38,674 bases of DNA from Syntrophobacterales bacterium (GTDB lineage: Bacteria; Desulfobacterota; Syntrophia; Syntrophales; UBA2210), in the NCBI GenBank assembly GCA_018433345.1, contig JAHDRK010000104.1:1-38674 (forward strand), written 5' to 3'. Shown here piece after piece: positions 7,061 to 16,251 of the stretch (the stretch's first letter is position 1; each line of letters begins with the position of its first letter). The notes under the pieces are model-generated. The model saw only the letters and a list, made by a program, of their open reading frames with translations, did no database searches and was not told the DNA's origin. The position numbers were made by a program, and so were the translations under genes.

Positions 7061-8977
7061 TTATTTGGGTGTTGCGCTTGATTCAATATACTGTTCCAGC
7101 TCGCCGAAGGGGGCGAGCCAAAGAACATCGTAAGGTTCCAGGTTGAACGAAATCGCTCCGTTCCGCGCCATCCATCCCCGTCCGGCTACAAGGTCGTACC
7201 ACTGCCTGTCGTCGACTCCCAGTTCTTCACAAGCGATATCGACCTTGCAAGGCTTGTCCGACACGTTGGTGAGGGCCAGTATGTGCTGAGCACCGTCCGG
7301 CGATGTTCGAAACAAGGCAAACACCTGTGGTGCCAGAGACAATACACGCTGGCTCCCCCGGGGATGGAAGGCACGATGGCGGACACGAAGCTCAAGAAGG
7401 CGCCCCAATTGATCGACGATGAGGCGAAGCTTTGAACCGGGCTCTGCGAACATTCGCATAAGATAGGCTTCGTCTATCATGGCGCGGTTGATGTCTCGCT
7501 TTACCTTGGTACGCAAAGCAAGCTGAACGTCGTTTCTGCTCCCGATGAGACCATGCATGTAAATTGCCGGAATTCCACGCATCGCAAGGGCTATGCTCCG
7601 AGATGCCGTGAACCTTTTAACCTGGAACGACCTGTCCTCATCCGTGGCGTCCAGGTTAAGCGCACTGTACCACGTCGTATTGATTTCGTAGGGAACCTGC
7701 TTTTCACCCTCGGCGGTCCGGTAAGAAATGAAAGCGCCGTGCTTACGGGCGCGGGATATGAGGAAATCGATTTCTTCGGGAGGTAAAATGCCTTCGACAC
7801 CCGGCAGGCCGATGCCGTCGTGCGTGTCCAGAATATTCAAATACGTCGTGGTATCCGAGGGATACAACAAGGTTTCCGCCCATCGGGTGAGAATCGTTGC
7901 GTCACCCCTGTAAAAGGCATGCAAGACGAGAGGAGGCAGGGGAAAATTGTACACGGCCTGTGCTTCGTCGGTTCCGTCGCCGAAATAAGTGATATTCTCC
8001 TCGTGCGGGACATTGCTTTCGGTAACGAGACCCACGTATGGAGAGGCAACGTCCAGAACGTCCCGAAAGAGCTTTATGATTTCGTGGGTCTGCTCCAGAC
8101 TCGCACCGGTCGTACCAGGCTCCCACCACAGATAGGTCACCGCGTCCAGCCGAACAAGGTCCGCTCCTTTGCGGACATAGAGCAGCAATGTCTCGACTAC
8201 CGTTAAGAGGACCCTGGGGTTACGGTAGTTGAGATCAACTTGATCCGGCGAAAAGGTGGTCCAAACCCAAACGGGACCATCGAGGGTGTAGAACATGGTA
8301 AGGATGTCACTGGTGCGGGGACGTCTCAGGAGCTTGCGTTGTTCAAGGGTAAGTTCGTCCCTTGATTTGAAGGTTATGGCATAGCCGCGATAACAGGGGT
8401 TGCCGCTGAACATTTCCCGGATTGGAGTGCTTTTGGATGATGCGTGGTTGAAGACACCGTCGAACATGAGACGGAAATCGGAACCTATCCTTTCGATATC
8501 CTCCCAGGAACCGAGCCTGGGATCAACGGCCCGGTAATCGATGACGGAAAATCCACGGTCGGAGGAATAGGGGAAAAAGGGTAGGATGTGAATGGTATTG
8601 AAAACGGGAGCGCGGTGTCGCAGAGTACCTAAAAAATTGGCCAATGCGGCGAGGGGTGACCGATCTTCCGTTCGGATCATGTCTCCATAGGTGATAAGAA
8701 CCATGTCTTTCTCGCTGAAGCGATTTTCGTGTCGGAACTCCTCTTCCGCCTTTACCAGTTCTTCTCTTTTATGGGCATGATGAACCTTCATCAGGCGAAG
8801 CAGTTCCGGCATCGCCTTCTTTGCCTTCTGTGTTCCATAAAGGAACTCCAGGCGTTTGAAAATCCGCCGCCCTTTTTCGGCTGGAATATCAAGCAGCGGC
8901 AACCTGAAGTCAGGCTCATCATCGTATTGGCGGAACACGAAATTCTCAATTCCTCCATTCTCATTACTATCGCTCAT
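7061..8977 (-). CDS. GH13 subfamily-18 glycoside phosphorylase (sucrose phosphorylase-like)
   Basis: 638 residues with an alpha-amylase (beta/alpha)8 barrel. Visible motifs: DGVFNHAS (about 173-180), nucleophile in VRLDAV (Asp278), acid/base in VTESNVPH (Glu320) and transition-state aspartate in THDGIGL (Asp387). THDGIG and the following PGVEGIL are typical of GH13_18, the family of sucrose, sucrose 6'-phosphate, glucosylglycerol and glucosylglycerate phosphorylases. These reversibly split an alpha-glucoside with phosphate to give glucose 1-phosphate. The protein is longer than most sucrose phosphorylases, with an extra N-terminal region of about 90 residues as in glucosylglycerate-phosphorylase-like members, so that substrate is a reasonable guess. 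The start has an AGAGGAGA site. It has its own promoter (9041-9068) and no sugar transporter beside it. Confidence 0.85.
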   Translation of the reverse strand: MSDSNENGGIENFVFRQYDDEPDFRLPLLDIPAEKGRRIFKRLEFLYGTQKAKKAMPELLRLMKVHHAHKREELVKAEEEFRHENRFSEKDMVLITYGDMIRTEDRSPLAALANFLGTLRHRAPVFNTIHILPFFPYSSDRGFSVIDYRAVDPRLGSWEDIERIGSDFRLMFDGVFNHASSKSTPIREMFSGNPCYRGYAITFKSRDELTLEQRKLLRRPRTSDILTMFYTLDGPVWVWTTFSPDQVDLNYRNPRVLLTVVETLLLYVRKGADLVRLDAVTYLWWEPGTTGASLEQTHEIIKLFRDVLDVASPYVGLVTESNVPHEENITYFGDGTDEAQAVYNFPLPPLVLHAFYRGDATILTRWAETLLYPSDTTTYLNILDTHDGIGLPGVEGILPPEEIDFLISRARKHGAFISYRTAEGEKQVPYEINTTWYSALNLDATDEDRSFQVKRFTASRSIALAMRGIPAIYMHGLIGSRNDVQLALRTKVKRDINRAMIDEAYLMRMFAEPGSKLRLIVDQLGRLLELRVRHRAFHPRGSQRVLSLAPQVFALFRTSPDGAQHILALTNVSDKPCKVDIACEELGVDDRQWYDLVAGRGWMARNGAISFNLEPYDVLWLAPFGELEQYIESSATPK

Positions 8978-9356
8978 GGTGTCTCCTCTTTGTTCCCTTT
9001 GTTGTCTCTTTCAAGCCCTATTTTTAAGGTTGAAGTGATACATTATAAAGCATTGTCCAATACTTTCAATTAAGCTCTAGTTGAAAATCGTCCATCTGTT
9101 AAGCAGCCCCCGGGACAAAGAGGGATGTGAACATGCGGGCACAGGGTGAATGGGAAGGGAGGTATGGTCTCGGGACGGGGGACGGACAAACAGGTGCGCC
9201 CAGGAGACAGGCGGCAGGGAATCAGAGTTTTTGGAATACGATCAAGACCGTCATGTTTGAAAATTTTCAAAATCTCATTTTCATAACGATGCCGCTCCCG
9301 GTTTTCGCCTGGATGACTCCATGGAGACGCTTTTTCACGGTGTCCTCGATTGGATC
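8978..9356. other. Intergenic region between GH13 and oxidoreductase genes
   Basis: No credible gene; frames here lack ribosome sites. It contains the GH13 promoter (9041-9068) and a 16-base perfect palindrome TTTGAAAATTTTCAAA at 9256-9271, which could be a binding site or the base of an AT-rich transcript end after the oxidoreductase gene. Confidence 0.45.
9041..9068 (-). promoter_or_regulatory. Sigma-70-type promoter of the GH13 phosphorylase gene
   Basis: Minus strand TTGAAA (9063-9068), 16-base spacer, perfect TATAAT (9041-9046). Leader of about 55-60 bases to the start at 8977. Confidence 0.6.
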
Positions 9357-10346
9357 TCATGCCTTTTCTCTTACGACAAGGATGATTTTCCCGACATGCT
9401 CTCGCGATTCCATGAGGCGATGGGCCTCGGCGGCCTCCGCGAGAGGAAAGCGGGCCGCAATTATCGGGCGAAACCGCCCCTCTTCAACGAACGGCCACAG
9501 TCGACTCTCCAGGGCCGAGGCGATACGGGCTTTATCTTCCCGCGAGCGGGCCCGAAGGGTCGATCCCGTCAGGATGAGCCGCTTGATCATGACCTGCATG
9601 AAATCCACTTCAACACAGGAACCTTGAAGGTAGGCTATATTGACAATCCTGCCGTCGACGGCGGCAAGCCTTATATTCTTCTGGATGTATCCGCCCCCCA
9701 CCATGTCAAGGATGACGTCGACGCCTCGTCCCTTTGTCGCATTTCGAAAGACATCCACGAAATCTTTCGACCTGTAGTCAACCGCCATGTCCGCGCCGAG
9801 CTTTTCACAAATCCGGCATTTCTCATCACCGCCCACCGTGGTAAACACGCGCGCTCCAAAGATATCGCCCATCTGGATAGCCGTGGTTCCAATCCCACCC
9901 GCACCTCCGTGCACCAGGAATGTTTCGCCTTCCTTGAGCCCGGCCCTGTCAAAAACATTGCTCCAAACGGTAAAGCATGTTTCGGGCAGGGCCGCCGCTT
10001 CCTCAAGAGAGAGCCCCTTCGGAACGGGCAGGCATTGGGATTCCGGGACCGACACGTACTCGGCATAACCACCGCCGTTTGTAAGGGCGCAGACCGGGTC
10101 ACCCCTGCCAAAACGGCAGGCCCCTTCTCCAAGAGCCTCCACGGTTCCGGCCACCTCGAGACCCAGTACCGGCGAGGCCCCGGGCGGCGGCGGATACCTA
10201 CCCTCCCGTTGCATAATATCGGGGCGGTTGACGCCCGCGGCGGCAACCCTGACAAGTACTTCTCCCCACGTCGGTTCGGGTCTCACGCCCTCGCGAAGCA
10301 CAAGAACATCTGGACCGCCGGGCCTCTCCACGTCTATGAAACGCAT
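9357..10346 (-). CDS. NAD(P)H:quinone oxidoreductase, medium-chain dehydrogenase family (PIG3 type)
   Basis: 329 residues, the typical length. The N-terminal catalytic domain has PVLGLEVAGTV (about 60-70) and GGGYAEY; the cofactor domain has VHGGAGGIGTTAIQ (about 144-157), the nucleotide-binding turn, and GVDVILDMVGG. The cysteines that bind zinc in alcohol dehydrogenases are absent, as in quinone oxidoreductases and zeta-crystallins. It is expected to reduce quinones or enoyl-type carbonyl compounds with NADPH. The start overlaps the end of the upstream synthetase gene by 13 bases, so the two are in one operon and probably translationally coupled. This suggests a link to acyl-CoA metabolism. 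Confidence 0.88.
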   Translation of the reverse strand: MRFIDVERPGGPDVLVLREGVRPEPTWGEVLVRVAAAGVNRPDIMQREGRYPPPPGASPVLGLEVAGTVEALGEGACRFGRGDPVCALTNGGGYAEYVSVPESQCLPVPKGLSLEEAAALPETCFTVWSNVFDRAGLKEGETFLVHGGAGGIGTTAIQMGDIFGARVFTTVGGDEKCRICEKLGADMAVDYRSKDFVDVFRNATKGRGVDVILDMVGGGYIQKNIRLAAVDGRIVNIAYLQGSCVEVDFMQVMIKRLILTGSTLRARSREDKARIASALESRLWPFVEEGRFRPIIAARFPLAEAAEAHRLMESREHVGKIILVVREKA

Positions 10347-12460
10347 GTCGCCCTCTCCGAAAGCACAGAATCCCGGCCCAAGATCACGGAGGCATCCACG
10401 GCAAGAGGCACCCCGCCAGCTACCACCAAGGGATTTATGTCGATCTGTTCAATGTCAGGGAAGAAGGCGCCCAGGTTTCCCAAGTTTACCAGGATCCCGG
10501 CCATGGCCTCTTCATCGAGAGGAGCCATTCCCCTGAATCCTCTCAGCAACTTTACGCCCCTGATCCGGCCTATCATGGAACGCGCTTCCTCCCTTGTCAG
10601 CGGCGCCCGGGCAAATACAACGTCTTTTTGCAGTTCGGAAAAGATGCCTCCGATGCCGAACATTACACAGGGACCGAACTGCCTGTCTCGAATAAATCCG
10701 GCGATCAATTCATATTCACCTGGGCGATATCGCTGCACGAGGTAGTATCCCACACCTCCTACCCGTCTCTCTATACGCGCAAGGGCTTTCCCCAGATCTT
10801 CCGGGGATTGGATATTCAGATGAACGAGGCCGAATTCTGTCTTGTGTACCTCTCCGGGTACCAGGCCTTTGAGCACCACCGGATAGCCCAGGGTTTGCGC
10901 CGCCTTTTTCGCCTCTTCAGGCGTGCCGGCCGACAATTCATCCACCACGGGAATCGCGCATCGCTCAAGGAGTCGCTTGCTGTCATATTCATCCCACAGC
11001 CGGTTCGTTTTTCTTTTCTCCAGCAGCCGGGCGGCCTCAGTGAAAAAATCGGGAGTCGACCGGGGATCCGGCCGCTCACTCAGGCCTTCTCTTTCTGGTT
11101 TGAAGCGAGCCGCGGCGGCGAGGCACTCCACGGCGCGGGACAGCTCACCGTGCACCGGGATACGATGTTTTTCAGCCTCACGGCGAAATGTCCCGACCCC
11201 CTCCCGGCGGCCTATTACCCACAAGACAAGTTGCTTGCCCGCCCTGTCCGCCTGCTCCTTCATCTCTTTTATGCCTTCAAAATTGCGATACAAACCGGCA
11301 AAGTAGTGCATGAAGATCACATCCACTCCTGGATCGGATACGACGCATTCAAAGGCGGAAAGATAAGCCCCCAGGGGACCCTTGAGCGCAAAGGCCGGAA
11401 AGAGGTCAACGGGATTCGAAGGCGGAAGCCAATCGGGGAAAACCTTTGAAAGTTTCTCTTTCGTTTCGGGTGTAAACTCCGCCACCTCCAGGCCCTTTTC
11501 TTCGAGGAGATCACAGGCAAGTATGCCTGATCCACCGCTGAAGGTCATGATCGCCGTGCGGCATTGCGGCGGCGTGTCCGGTATCATGGAAAGATCGCGG
11601 GCCAGTTCCATCATCTGTTGAAAATCGTGGGCGAGAGTCACGCCGGCGCCTTCCAACAGGCTGTTCAGCAAGGCGGAGTTGCCCGCGAGACTGGAGGTGT
11701 GGCTCAATGCCGCCCGCGCCCCGGCATCGCTCTTTCCCCCTTTGAGCACCACTATGGGCTTCGTCGAGGAACAGGCCAATTCCACGAAAAGCCGTCCCCT
11801 GGGGATAGACTCCAGATAGAGGGCGACGGCATCCGTCTCGTCGTCTTCAAGGAGGTATTCGAGAATATCACACTCGTCCACGTCGCACTTGTTCCCGATA
11901 GAACAAGCCTTTGACACACCGATCAAGCGTTCGCTCATGAGATCGGCCAGGAAACCCGCCGATAACATTCCGCTCTGAACAATAAGAGAAATCCGCCCCG
12001 GTATGAGACCGTCTTCGTAGACACGGGGATGCATGAACGTCAGCAGTTGCCTTCGTGGAATATCGACCAGTCCCATGCAGTTGGGACCCCAGATGCGGAT
12101 GCCGGCTTTTCGTGCTATTTCCTTACAGCGTTCCTGCAGGATGGCGCCCTCCTCGCCTGTTTCCGCAAATCCGGCGCTTTCTATCATGACCCGGCGGACA
12201 CCTTTCCGGGCGCAGTCCTCGAGCGCTTCGGGGACAGCGGGGGCCGGGACGATAACAACGGCCAGGTCCACCTGCCCCGGTACAGCTTCAACTGATGGAT
12301 AGCAGGTCATTCCCCTTATTTCAGAATAATTCGGGTTGACAGGATAGATATTACCTTTATACCCGTAAAGCAAGTTGGTTATAAGCTGTGAACCCAGCGA
12401 ATGCTTGCGTTCACTGGCTCCGATCACGGCGACGGATTGAGGTTGAAAAAACGTTTTCAT
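10334..12460 (-). CDS. Acyl-CoA synthetase (ADP-forming), fused alpha-beta form
   Basis: 708 residues. Order: CoA-binding Rossmann domain (about 5-130, VAVIGASE), succinyl-CoA-ligase-like domain (about 155-290, LIVQSGMLSAG), the phospho-accepting histidine in ALSHTSSLAG (near residue 254), then an ATP-grasp domain from about 490 (PVVLKGLVPGEVHKTEFG). The enzyme makes ATP from acyl-CoA, ADP and phosphate, typically with acetate or another short acid as product, through a phosphohistidine. The ATG at 12460 follows an AAGGG site; a TTG one codon earlier is not needed. It is the first gene of an operon with the oxidoreductase and has a good promoter (12540-12568). The acyl substrate cannot be predicted. 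Confidence 0.9.
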   Translation of the reverse strand: MKTFFQPQSVAVIGASERKHSLGSQLITNLLYGYKGNIYPVNPNYSEIRGMTCYPSVEAVPGQVDLAVVIVPAPAVPEALEDCARKGVRRVMIESAGFAETGEEGAILQERCKEIARKAGIRIWGPNCMGLVDIPRRQLLTFMHPRVYEDGLIPGRISLIVQSGMLSAGFLADLMSERLIGVSKACSIGNKCDVDECDILEYLLEDDETDAVALYLESIPRGRLFVELACSSTKPIVVLKGGKSDAGARAALSHTSSLAGNSALLNSLLEGAGVTLAHDFQQMMELARDLSMIPDTPPQCRTAIMTFSGGSGILACDLLEEKGLEVAEFTPETKEKLSKVFPDWLPPSNPVDLFPAFALKGPLGAYLSAFECVVSDPGVDVIFMHYFAGLYRNFEGIKEMKEQADRAGKQLVLWVIGRREGVGTFRREAEKHRIPVHGELSRAVECLAAAARFKPEREGLSERPDPRSTPDFFTEAARLLEKRKTNRLWDEYDSKRLLERCAIPVVDELSAGTPEEAKKAAQTLGYPVVLKGLVPGEVHKTEFGLVHLNIQSPEDLGKALARIERRVGGVGYYLVQRYRPGEYELIAGFIRDRQFGPCVMFGIGGIFSELQKDVVFARAPLTREEARSMIGRIRGVKLLRGFRGMAPLDEEAMAGILVNLGNLGAFFPDIEQIDINPLVVAGGVPLAVDASVILGRDSVLSERATCVS

Positions 12461-12539
12461 CAAAGACCCTTTTCTTCTTCATAGTCATATATATGGGGAA
12501 TTTGGGTGTGCAGGCCAAGGCTTGCAAGATACCAAATAA

Positions 12540-12568
12540 ACTTTAGACGGATCGACAGGGCGTGTCAA
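12540..12568 (-). promoter_or_regulatory. Promoter of the fused acyl-CoA synthetase operon
   Basis: Minus strand TTGACA (12563-12568), 17-base spacer, TAAAGT (12540-12545). It is divergent to the hydrolase promoter candidate at 12626-12657. Confidence 0.55.
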
Positions 12569-12625
12569 CCCGTTAAATGTAAGAATGCGGCTCTTGGGCA
12601 AAAGGGAAAGGGTGACTTTTTGACC

Positions 12626-12657
12626 TTGACAAAACTAAGGTGCCCCGGTGATAGTAT
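12626..12657 (+). promoter_or_regulatory. Promoter candidate of the YheT-type hydrolase gene
   Basis: TTGACA at 12626-12631. The -10 is either TGATAG at a 17-base spacing (12649-12654) or TAGTAT preceded by TGA (12652-12657), an extended -10. About 50 bases from the start codon. Confidence 0.4.
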
Positions 12658-12708
12658 TTTTCAATCAGTTCGACAGGGAGGCATTGGGACGTCCACTGCC
12701 TGAACGAT

Positions 12709-13707
12709 ATGAAAGAAGCGGATCGCCAGAACGATACATTTCGGCCCTTTGTCCCGGCCCCATGGATTCGTAACCCTCATTTTCAGAGCGTCTTTGCGAG
12801 CCTCAAAATCAGGGCCGTGGGGAGAAACGAGATGGTTGAAAGGGCCCGCGAATTCATTCTTGATGGGGGAAACGGCGTCCGCCTGCTGGCGTATCATTCC
12901 TACCATGCCGAAGGCCTGGCCAAGGCCATGGTCGTACTCCTGCATGGATGGGAAGGAAGCTCTGATTCCACTTACATCCTGAGAACCGGTCGTTTTCTTT
13001 ACCGCAGGGGATATGACATCCTTAGGTTGAACCTACGCGATCACGGCGACAGTCATCACCTGAACGAGGGCATGTTCAACGGAACCCTGGTAGACGAAAC
13101 GGTAACGGCCGTCAAAAACGCGTCTTTTTTGTCGCCGGGGCTTCCCCGCTTCATAGTGGGATTTTCCCTGGGAGGCAATTTCGCTCTTCGCATGGCCCGA
13201 TCAAGGAACGGTATACCGGTGGAAAACCTGCGCTGCGCAATATGCATCTCGCCACTGGTAGATCCCCATCGTTCGACTCTCATCATCGACAGTCTTCCTC
13301 TCTACCGGCATTACTTCCTGCGAAAATGGAAACGTTCGATCCGCAGAAAACAGGAACTTTTCCCGCACATCTACCAGATGGACGACCTGCTTCGCCTGAA
13401 AAGCACCATGGAAATATCGGATCTCCTCATCCGCCGTTACTCCGATTTCAAGGATCTTCATGATTATTTCAGCCGTTATACCCTCCAAAGGGAAAATCTT
13501 CGCGACCTTGCCGTGCCGACCATCATCCTTGCATCGGAAGACGATCCGGTGATACCCGTGGACGACGTTAGAAGCCTCGCCGGGATTCCTCGCCTGCAGC
13601 AATCCATTCAGCGATGGGGCGGCCACTGCGGATTTATTGAATCACTTGCGGGGAAAAGCTGGTACGAGGAAGTGGTGTACGGTATTATTGAAAAATCGCT
13701 GACTTAA
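12709..13707 (+). CDS. Alpha/beta hydrolase, YheT (UPF0017) family
   Basis: 332 residues. The family signature is clear: PWIRNPHFQSVFAS near the N-terminus, LLHGWEGSSDSTYI (77-90), RDHGDS (110-115) and the nucleophile elbow GFSLGG (Ser153). The acid and base are in SEDDPVIP (Asp279) and GGHCGFI (His306). These proteins are cytoplasmic or membrane-associated esterases related to YheT and the mammalian ABHD1/3 lipid hydrolases; the true substrate is unknown. No strong Shine-Dalgarno site precedes the ATG. It is the only plus-strand gene in a leftward region, with its own promoter candidate, so it is an independent unit. Confidence 0.88.
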   Translation: MKEADRQNDTFRPFVPAPWIRNPHFQSVFASLKIRAVGRNEMVERAREFILDGGNGVRLLAYHSYHAEGLAKAMVVLLHGWEGSSDSTYILRTGRFLYRRGYDILRLNLRDHGDSHHLNEGMFNGTLVDETVTAVKNASFLSPGLPRFIVGFSLGGNFALRMARSRNGIPVENLRCAICISPLVDPHRSTLIIDSLPLYRHYFLRKWKRSIRRKQELFPHIYQMDDLLRLKSTMEISDLLIRRYSDFKDLHDYFSRYTLQRENLRDLAVPTIILASEDDPVIPVDDVRSLAGIPRLQQSIQRWGGHCGFIESLAGKSWYEEVVYGIIEKSLT

Positions 13708-14004
13708 ACGATTTTCCCTTCGCTTGTCCAACAGCCCCCCCTTCAACGAAAGCACAAAAGGCGCTTTTCCTTTCCCCTTGTAGATAGAGGGTCTAAGGAG
13801 ATGGATGTGCCGACTTTTTACGATACCTTCGAGACTTCAACCCGGAATCCCGATGGTCGCGTCCCGGCCCCGGCGGACGGCTGACTTCAAGCAAGCCGCG
13901 GAAACACGCCTCCGACCTGAAGGTGAGCGCTCTTCGGCCCGCTTCCATCTCTGCATGATCCCTTTTGGTGCCAAAATTAACGTTCCGCAGGCTTGCGGAG
14001 CCGT
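13708..14004. other. Intergenic region after the hydrolase gene
   Basis: Convergent junction. A weak AT-rich stem AAAATCG/CGATTTT (13692-13698 with 13709-13715) spans the hydrolase stop. The hairpin at 13983-14000 belongs to the leftward genes. A 102-codon plus-strand frame at 13805-14113 runs into the opposite gene and has no protein character. Confidence 0.4.
13983..14000 (-). terminator. Terminator-like hairpin after the acyl-CoA synthetase beta gene
   Basis: Read leftward, CTCCGCA and TGCGGA pair (plus TCCGCA 13984-13989 with TGCGGA 13994-13999) around a 4-base loop, followed by a moderately T-rich stretch ending in TTTT. It starts 5 bases after the stop at 14005. Confidence 0.45.
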
Positions 14005-14691
14005 TTATTGCTTCGCTGCGTCGGTGTCAAGAACCACCAAGGCGTCAACGGCCACGGGCTTGCCGTTCAGGATCTTCAGGGGATTGACGTCGATTTCTTT
14101 CACGAGATCATAATCCAGGCCTATTTTGCCGATGGTTATGAGAATGTCGGCAAGCACTTCCCGATCCACGGCGGGCTTGCCGCGAAATGCCTCGAGAATC
14201 TTTTTCGCCTTGATATCTTCCATCATGTCATAGGCATCCCAACGAGTAAGCGGTGCCACGCGAAAGGCTACATCCTCCAAAATTTCCGTGAAAATTCCCC
14301 CGAGGCCGAACATGACACAGGGACCAAACTGGGGGTCCCTGGTAAGTCCCACAACCAGCTCGCGATCCCCCTTGATCATCTGTTGTACGAGGACCTCTTC
14401 GACCTTCGCCTTGGGGTTGCCCGTCAGGCGTTTGAAGGCCTCCCTTACTTCCGTCTCCGTCCGCAGGTCAAGCTCGATCAGGTTCATCTCAGTCTTGTGG
14501 GCGAACTCGGAACCTGAGGCTTTGAGAACCACGGGATAGCCTATTTCCCCGGCTATTTTCACCGCCTCGCCCTCGCTTGTTGCTATTTTTTCCTTTGTCA
14601 CCGGAATTCCGTGTTCGGCCAGGAAACGTTTCGAATCATTTTCCGACAGTGTTTTTTCCCCTCGCTTCAACGCTTCTTCAAGGATGTTCAT
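14005..14691 (-). CDS. ADP-forming acyl-CoA synthetase, beta (ATP-grasp) subunit
   Basis: 228 residues, the usual size of the free beta subunit. The ATP-grasp fold is shown by GYPVVLKASGSEFAHKTE (about 52-69), VLVQQMIKGDRELVVG and GPCVMFGLGGIFTE. It transfers phosphate between the alpha-subunit phosphohistidine and ADP. AAAAGGAGAGG lies before the ATG. It is 26 bases downstream of the alpha gene, so the two make one operon and one heteromeric enzyme. This is the second ADP-forming synthetase in the window; the first is fused (10334-12460). Confidence 0.9.
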   Translation of the reverse strand: MNILEEALKRGEKTLSENDSKRFLAEHGIPVTKEKIATSEGEAVKIAGEIGYPVVLKASGSEFAHKTEMNLIELDLRTETEVREAFKRLTGNPKAKVEEVLVQQMIKGDRELVVGLTRDPQFGPCVMFGLGGIFTEILEDVAFRVAPLTRWDAYDMMEDIKAKKILEAFRGKPAVDREVLADILITIGKIGLDYDLVKEIDVNPLKILNGKPVAVDALVVLDTDAAKQ

Positions 14692-14717
14692 CGATGACTC
14701 CTCTCCTTTTTAATAAT

Positions 14718-16187
14718 TTATATTTCTTCAACCGGCGAATCGAGAAAACGCCGGTATTCAACCATACGTTTCAGGGCCTTTACCGCCCGTTCGGGTGTGG
14801 GATAGGAAACCACACCGTGATCCCTCAGGTCAGACTTGAACCCCTCATAATCACCGAGGGTCACCACGACCACCGGTTTCCCCGTTCGGTCCACCAAGTC
14901 CCTCGTGTGATCAAGGACTACGTCGTTCTGTGTGGTATACTCCCTGGCCACCTCTCGTGCAAGTATGATGACTTCTTTGAGCTCTTTGGTTCCCTCAACC
15001 TTGGCCTCAAAATCGAAAATACCCTGGATTGAACCGCCGAGGGCTATTACAGAATCTACCTCGTCCCATTCGGCCAAGGCTTCCATGCATTCCATGAAAG
15101 GTTCCAACAGTATGTTGGCGGCCATGTCCACCGGATTGCCACGACTCCAGTAAGGAGGCAGAATCTTGTCAAGTCGCCTTATTATCTCTTCCGGAAGCGG
15201 AGGGACCACCAAGCCGTGCTCCTCACATGCATCGGCGGTGATAACTCCCCATCCGCCTCCCCTTGTCAGGATTCCCACTCTGTTCCCCTTCGGAATCGGG
15301 TAGGCTGAAAAAATTTTGGCGGCGTCTATGAGTCCCTGGCTCTCTGCTATTTCGACGATCCCCGCTTGACGGAACACTCCTTTCAGGACCCGCGATGAAC
15401 CGGCCATGGCTCCGCTGTGCGATGCCGCCGCTTTTCCACCCGTGGCAGTTCTGCCCCCCTTAAAAATGAGAACAGGCTTTTTGCGGCAGACCCTTCGAGC
15501 GACTCGTATGAGGTCCGATCCCGGGTCAATACCTTCCATGTAGCCAAGGATCACCTCCGTCGCTTCGTCGTCACCGAAATATGCAAGATAGTCTTCACAT
15601 GTCAGGTCGGCCTCGTTGCCGCTACTGACAAACTTATTGAATCCCAGCCCCTTATTGTTACCCCAATAAAGCATCTGGACCCCAACATTTCCGCTCTGGG
15701 AAAACATGGACAGCCTTCCTTCCAGGGGAACCACCGGCGGCATGAGGGCGTTCAGGCGGGACGCCGCGCTGTAAATACCCATGGTGTTAGGACCGACTAT
15801 GGTTATACCATAACGTCCCGCCCTTTCCACCAGCTCTCTTTCCAACTCGGCCCCCTCGGGACCGGTTTCACTGAAATTGGAGCTCACGACGATCACGAAG
15901 CGGATACCCTTTGCACCGCACTCGTCGATTAACGAAGGAACGGTCTTGGCCGGCGTCGTGATGATCGCCAAGTCGACGGAACCGGGAATGGCCCCCACCG
16001 ATGGATAGCAAGGAATTCCGAGAAAGGACTCCAGGCGCGGGTTGACGGGATAGAGCTCCCCCTTGAATTGACCCTTTAAGATATTCAAGGGAATGATAAA
16101 CCCCCACTTTGCGGGGTTTTGCGACGCTCCGATAAAAGCAATGCTGCGGGGATTGAAAAGAATGTCAAGATCTCGCTTTGTTCGCAT
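14718..16187 (-). CDS. ADP-forming acyl-CoA synthetase, alpha subunit
   Basis: 489 residues. N-terminal CoA-binding domain with IAFIGASQNPAKWG (16-29) and YPVNPR, central ligase domain with MFSQSGNVGV (161-170), and the phosphorylated histidine in AASHSGAMAG (His257). It binds acyl-CoA and forms the acyl-phosphate and phosphohistidine intermediates, passing phosphate to the beta subunit for ATP synthesis. A GGAGG site lies 7 bases before the ATG. The alpha-beta gene pair resembles archaeal ACD enzymes and those of syntrophic bacteria. Substrate unknown. The broken purQ gene lies 116 bases upstream on the same strand. Confidence 0.9.
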   Translation of the reverse strand: MRTKRDLDILFNPRSIAFIGASQNPAKWGFIIPLNILKGQFKGELYPVNPRLESFLGIPCYPSVGAIPGSVDLAIITTPAKTVPSLIDECGAKGIRFVIVVSSNFSETGPEGAELERELVERAGRYGITIVGPNTMGIYSAASRLNALMPPVVPLEGRLSMFSQSGNVGVQMLYWGNNKGLGFNKFVSSGNEADLTCEDYLAYFGDDEATEVILGYMEGIDPGSDLIRVARRVCRKKPVLIFKGGRTATGGKAAASHSGAMAGSSRVLKGVFRQAGIVEIAESQGLIDAAKIFSAYPIPKGNRVGILTRGGGWGVITADACEEHGLVVPPLPEEIIRRLDKILPPYWSRGNPVDMAANILLEPFMECMEALAEWDEVDSVIALGGSIQGIFDFEAKVEGTKELKEVIILAREVAREYTTQNDVVLDHTRDLVDRTGKPVVVVTLGDYEGFKSDLRDHGVVSYPTPERAVKALKRMVEYRRFLDSPVEEI

Positions 16188-16251
16188 GGCAGCCTCCGAT
16201 CAAATCACCCCCCCCTTTTTTCTGTCCCACTTTCGTAACCGAATAGGGCAC

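Noticed and set aside
10628..11449. 273-codon plus-strand frame
   Set aside because: Lies entirely opposite the fused acyl-CoA synthetase; no ribosome site or family motifs.
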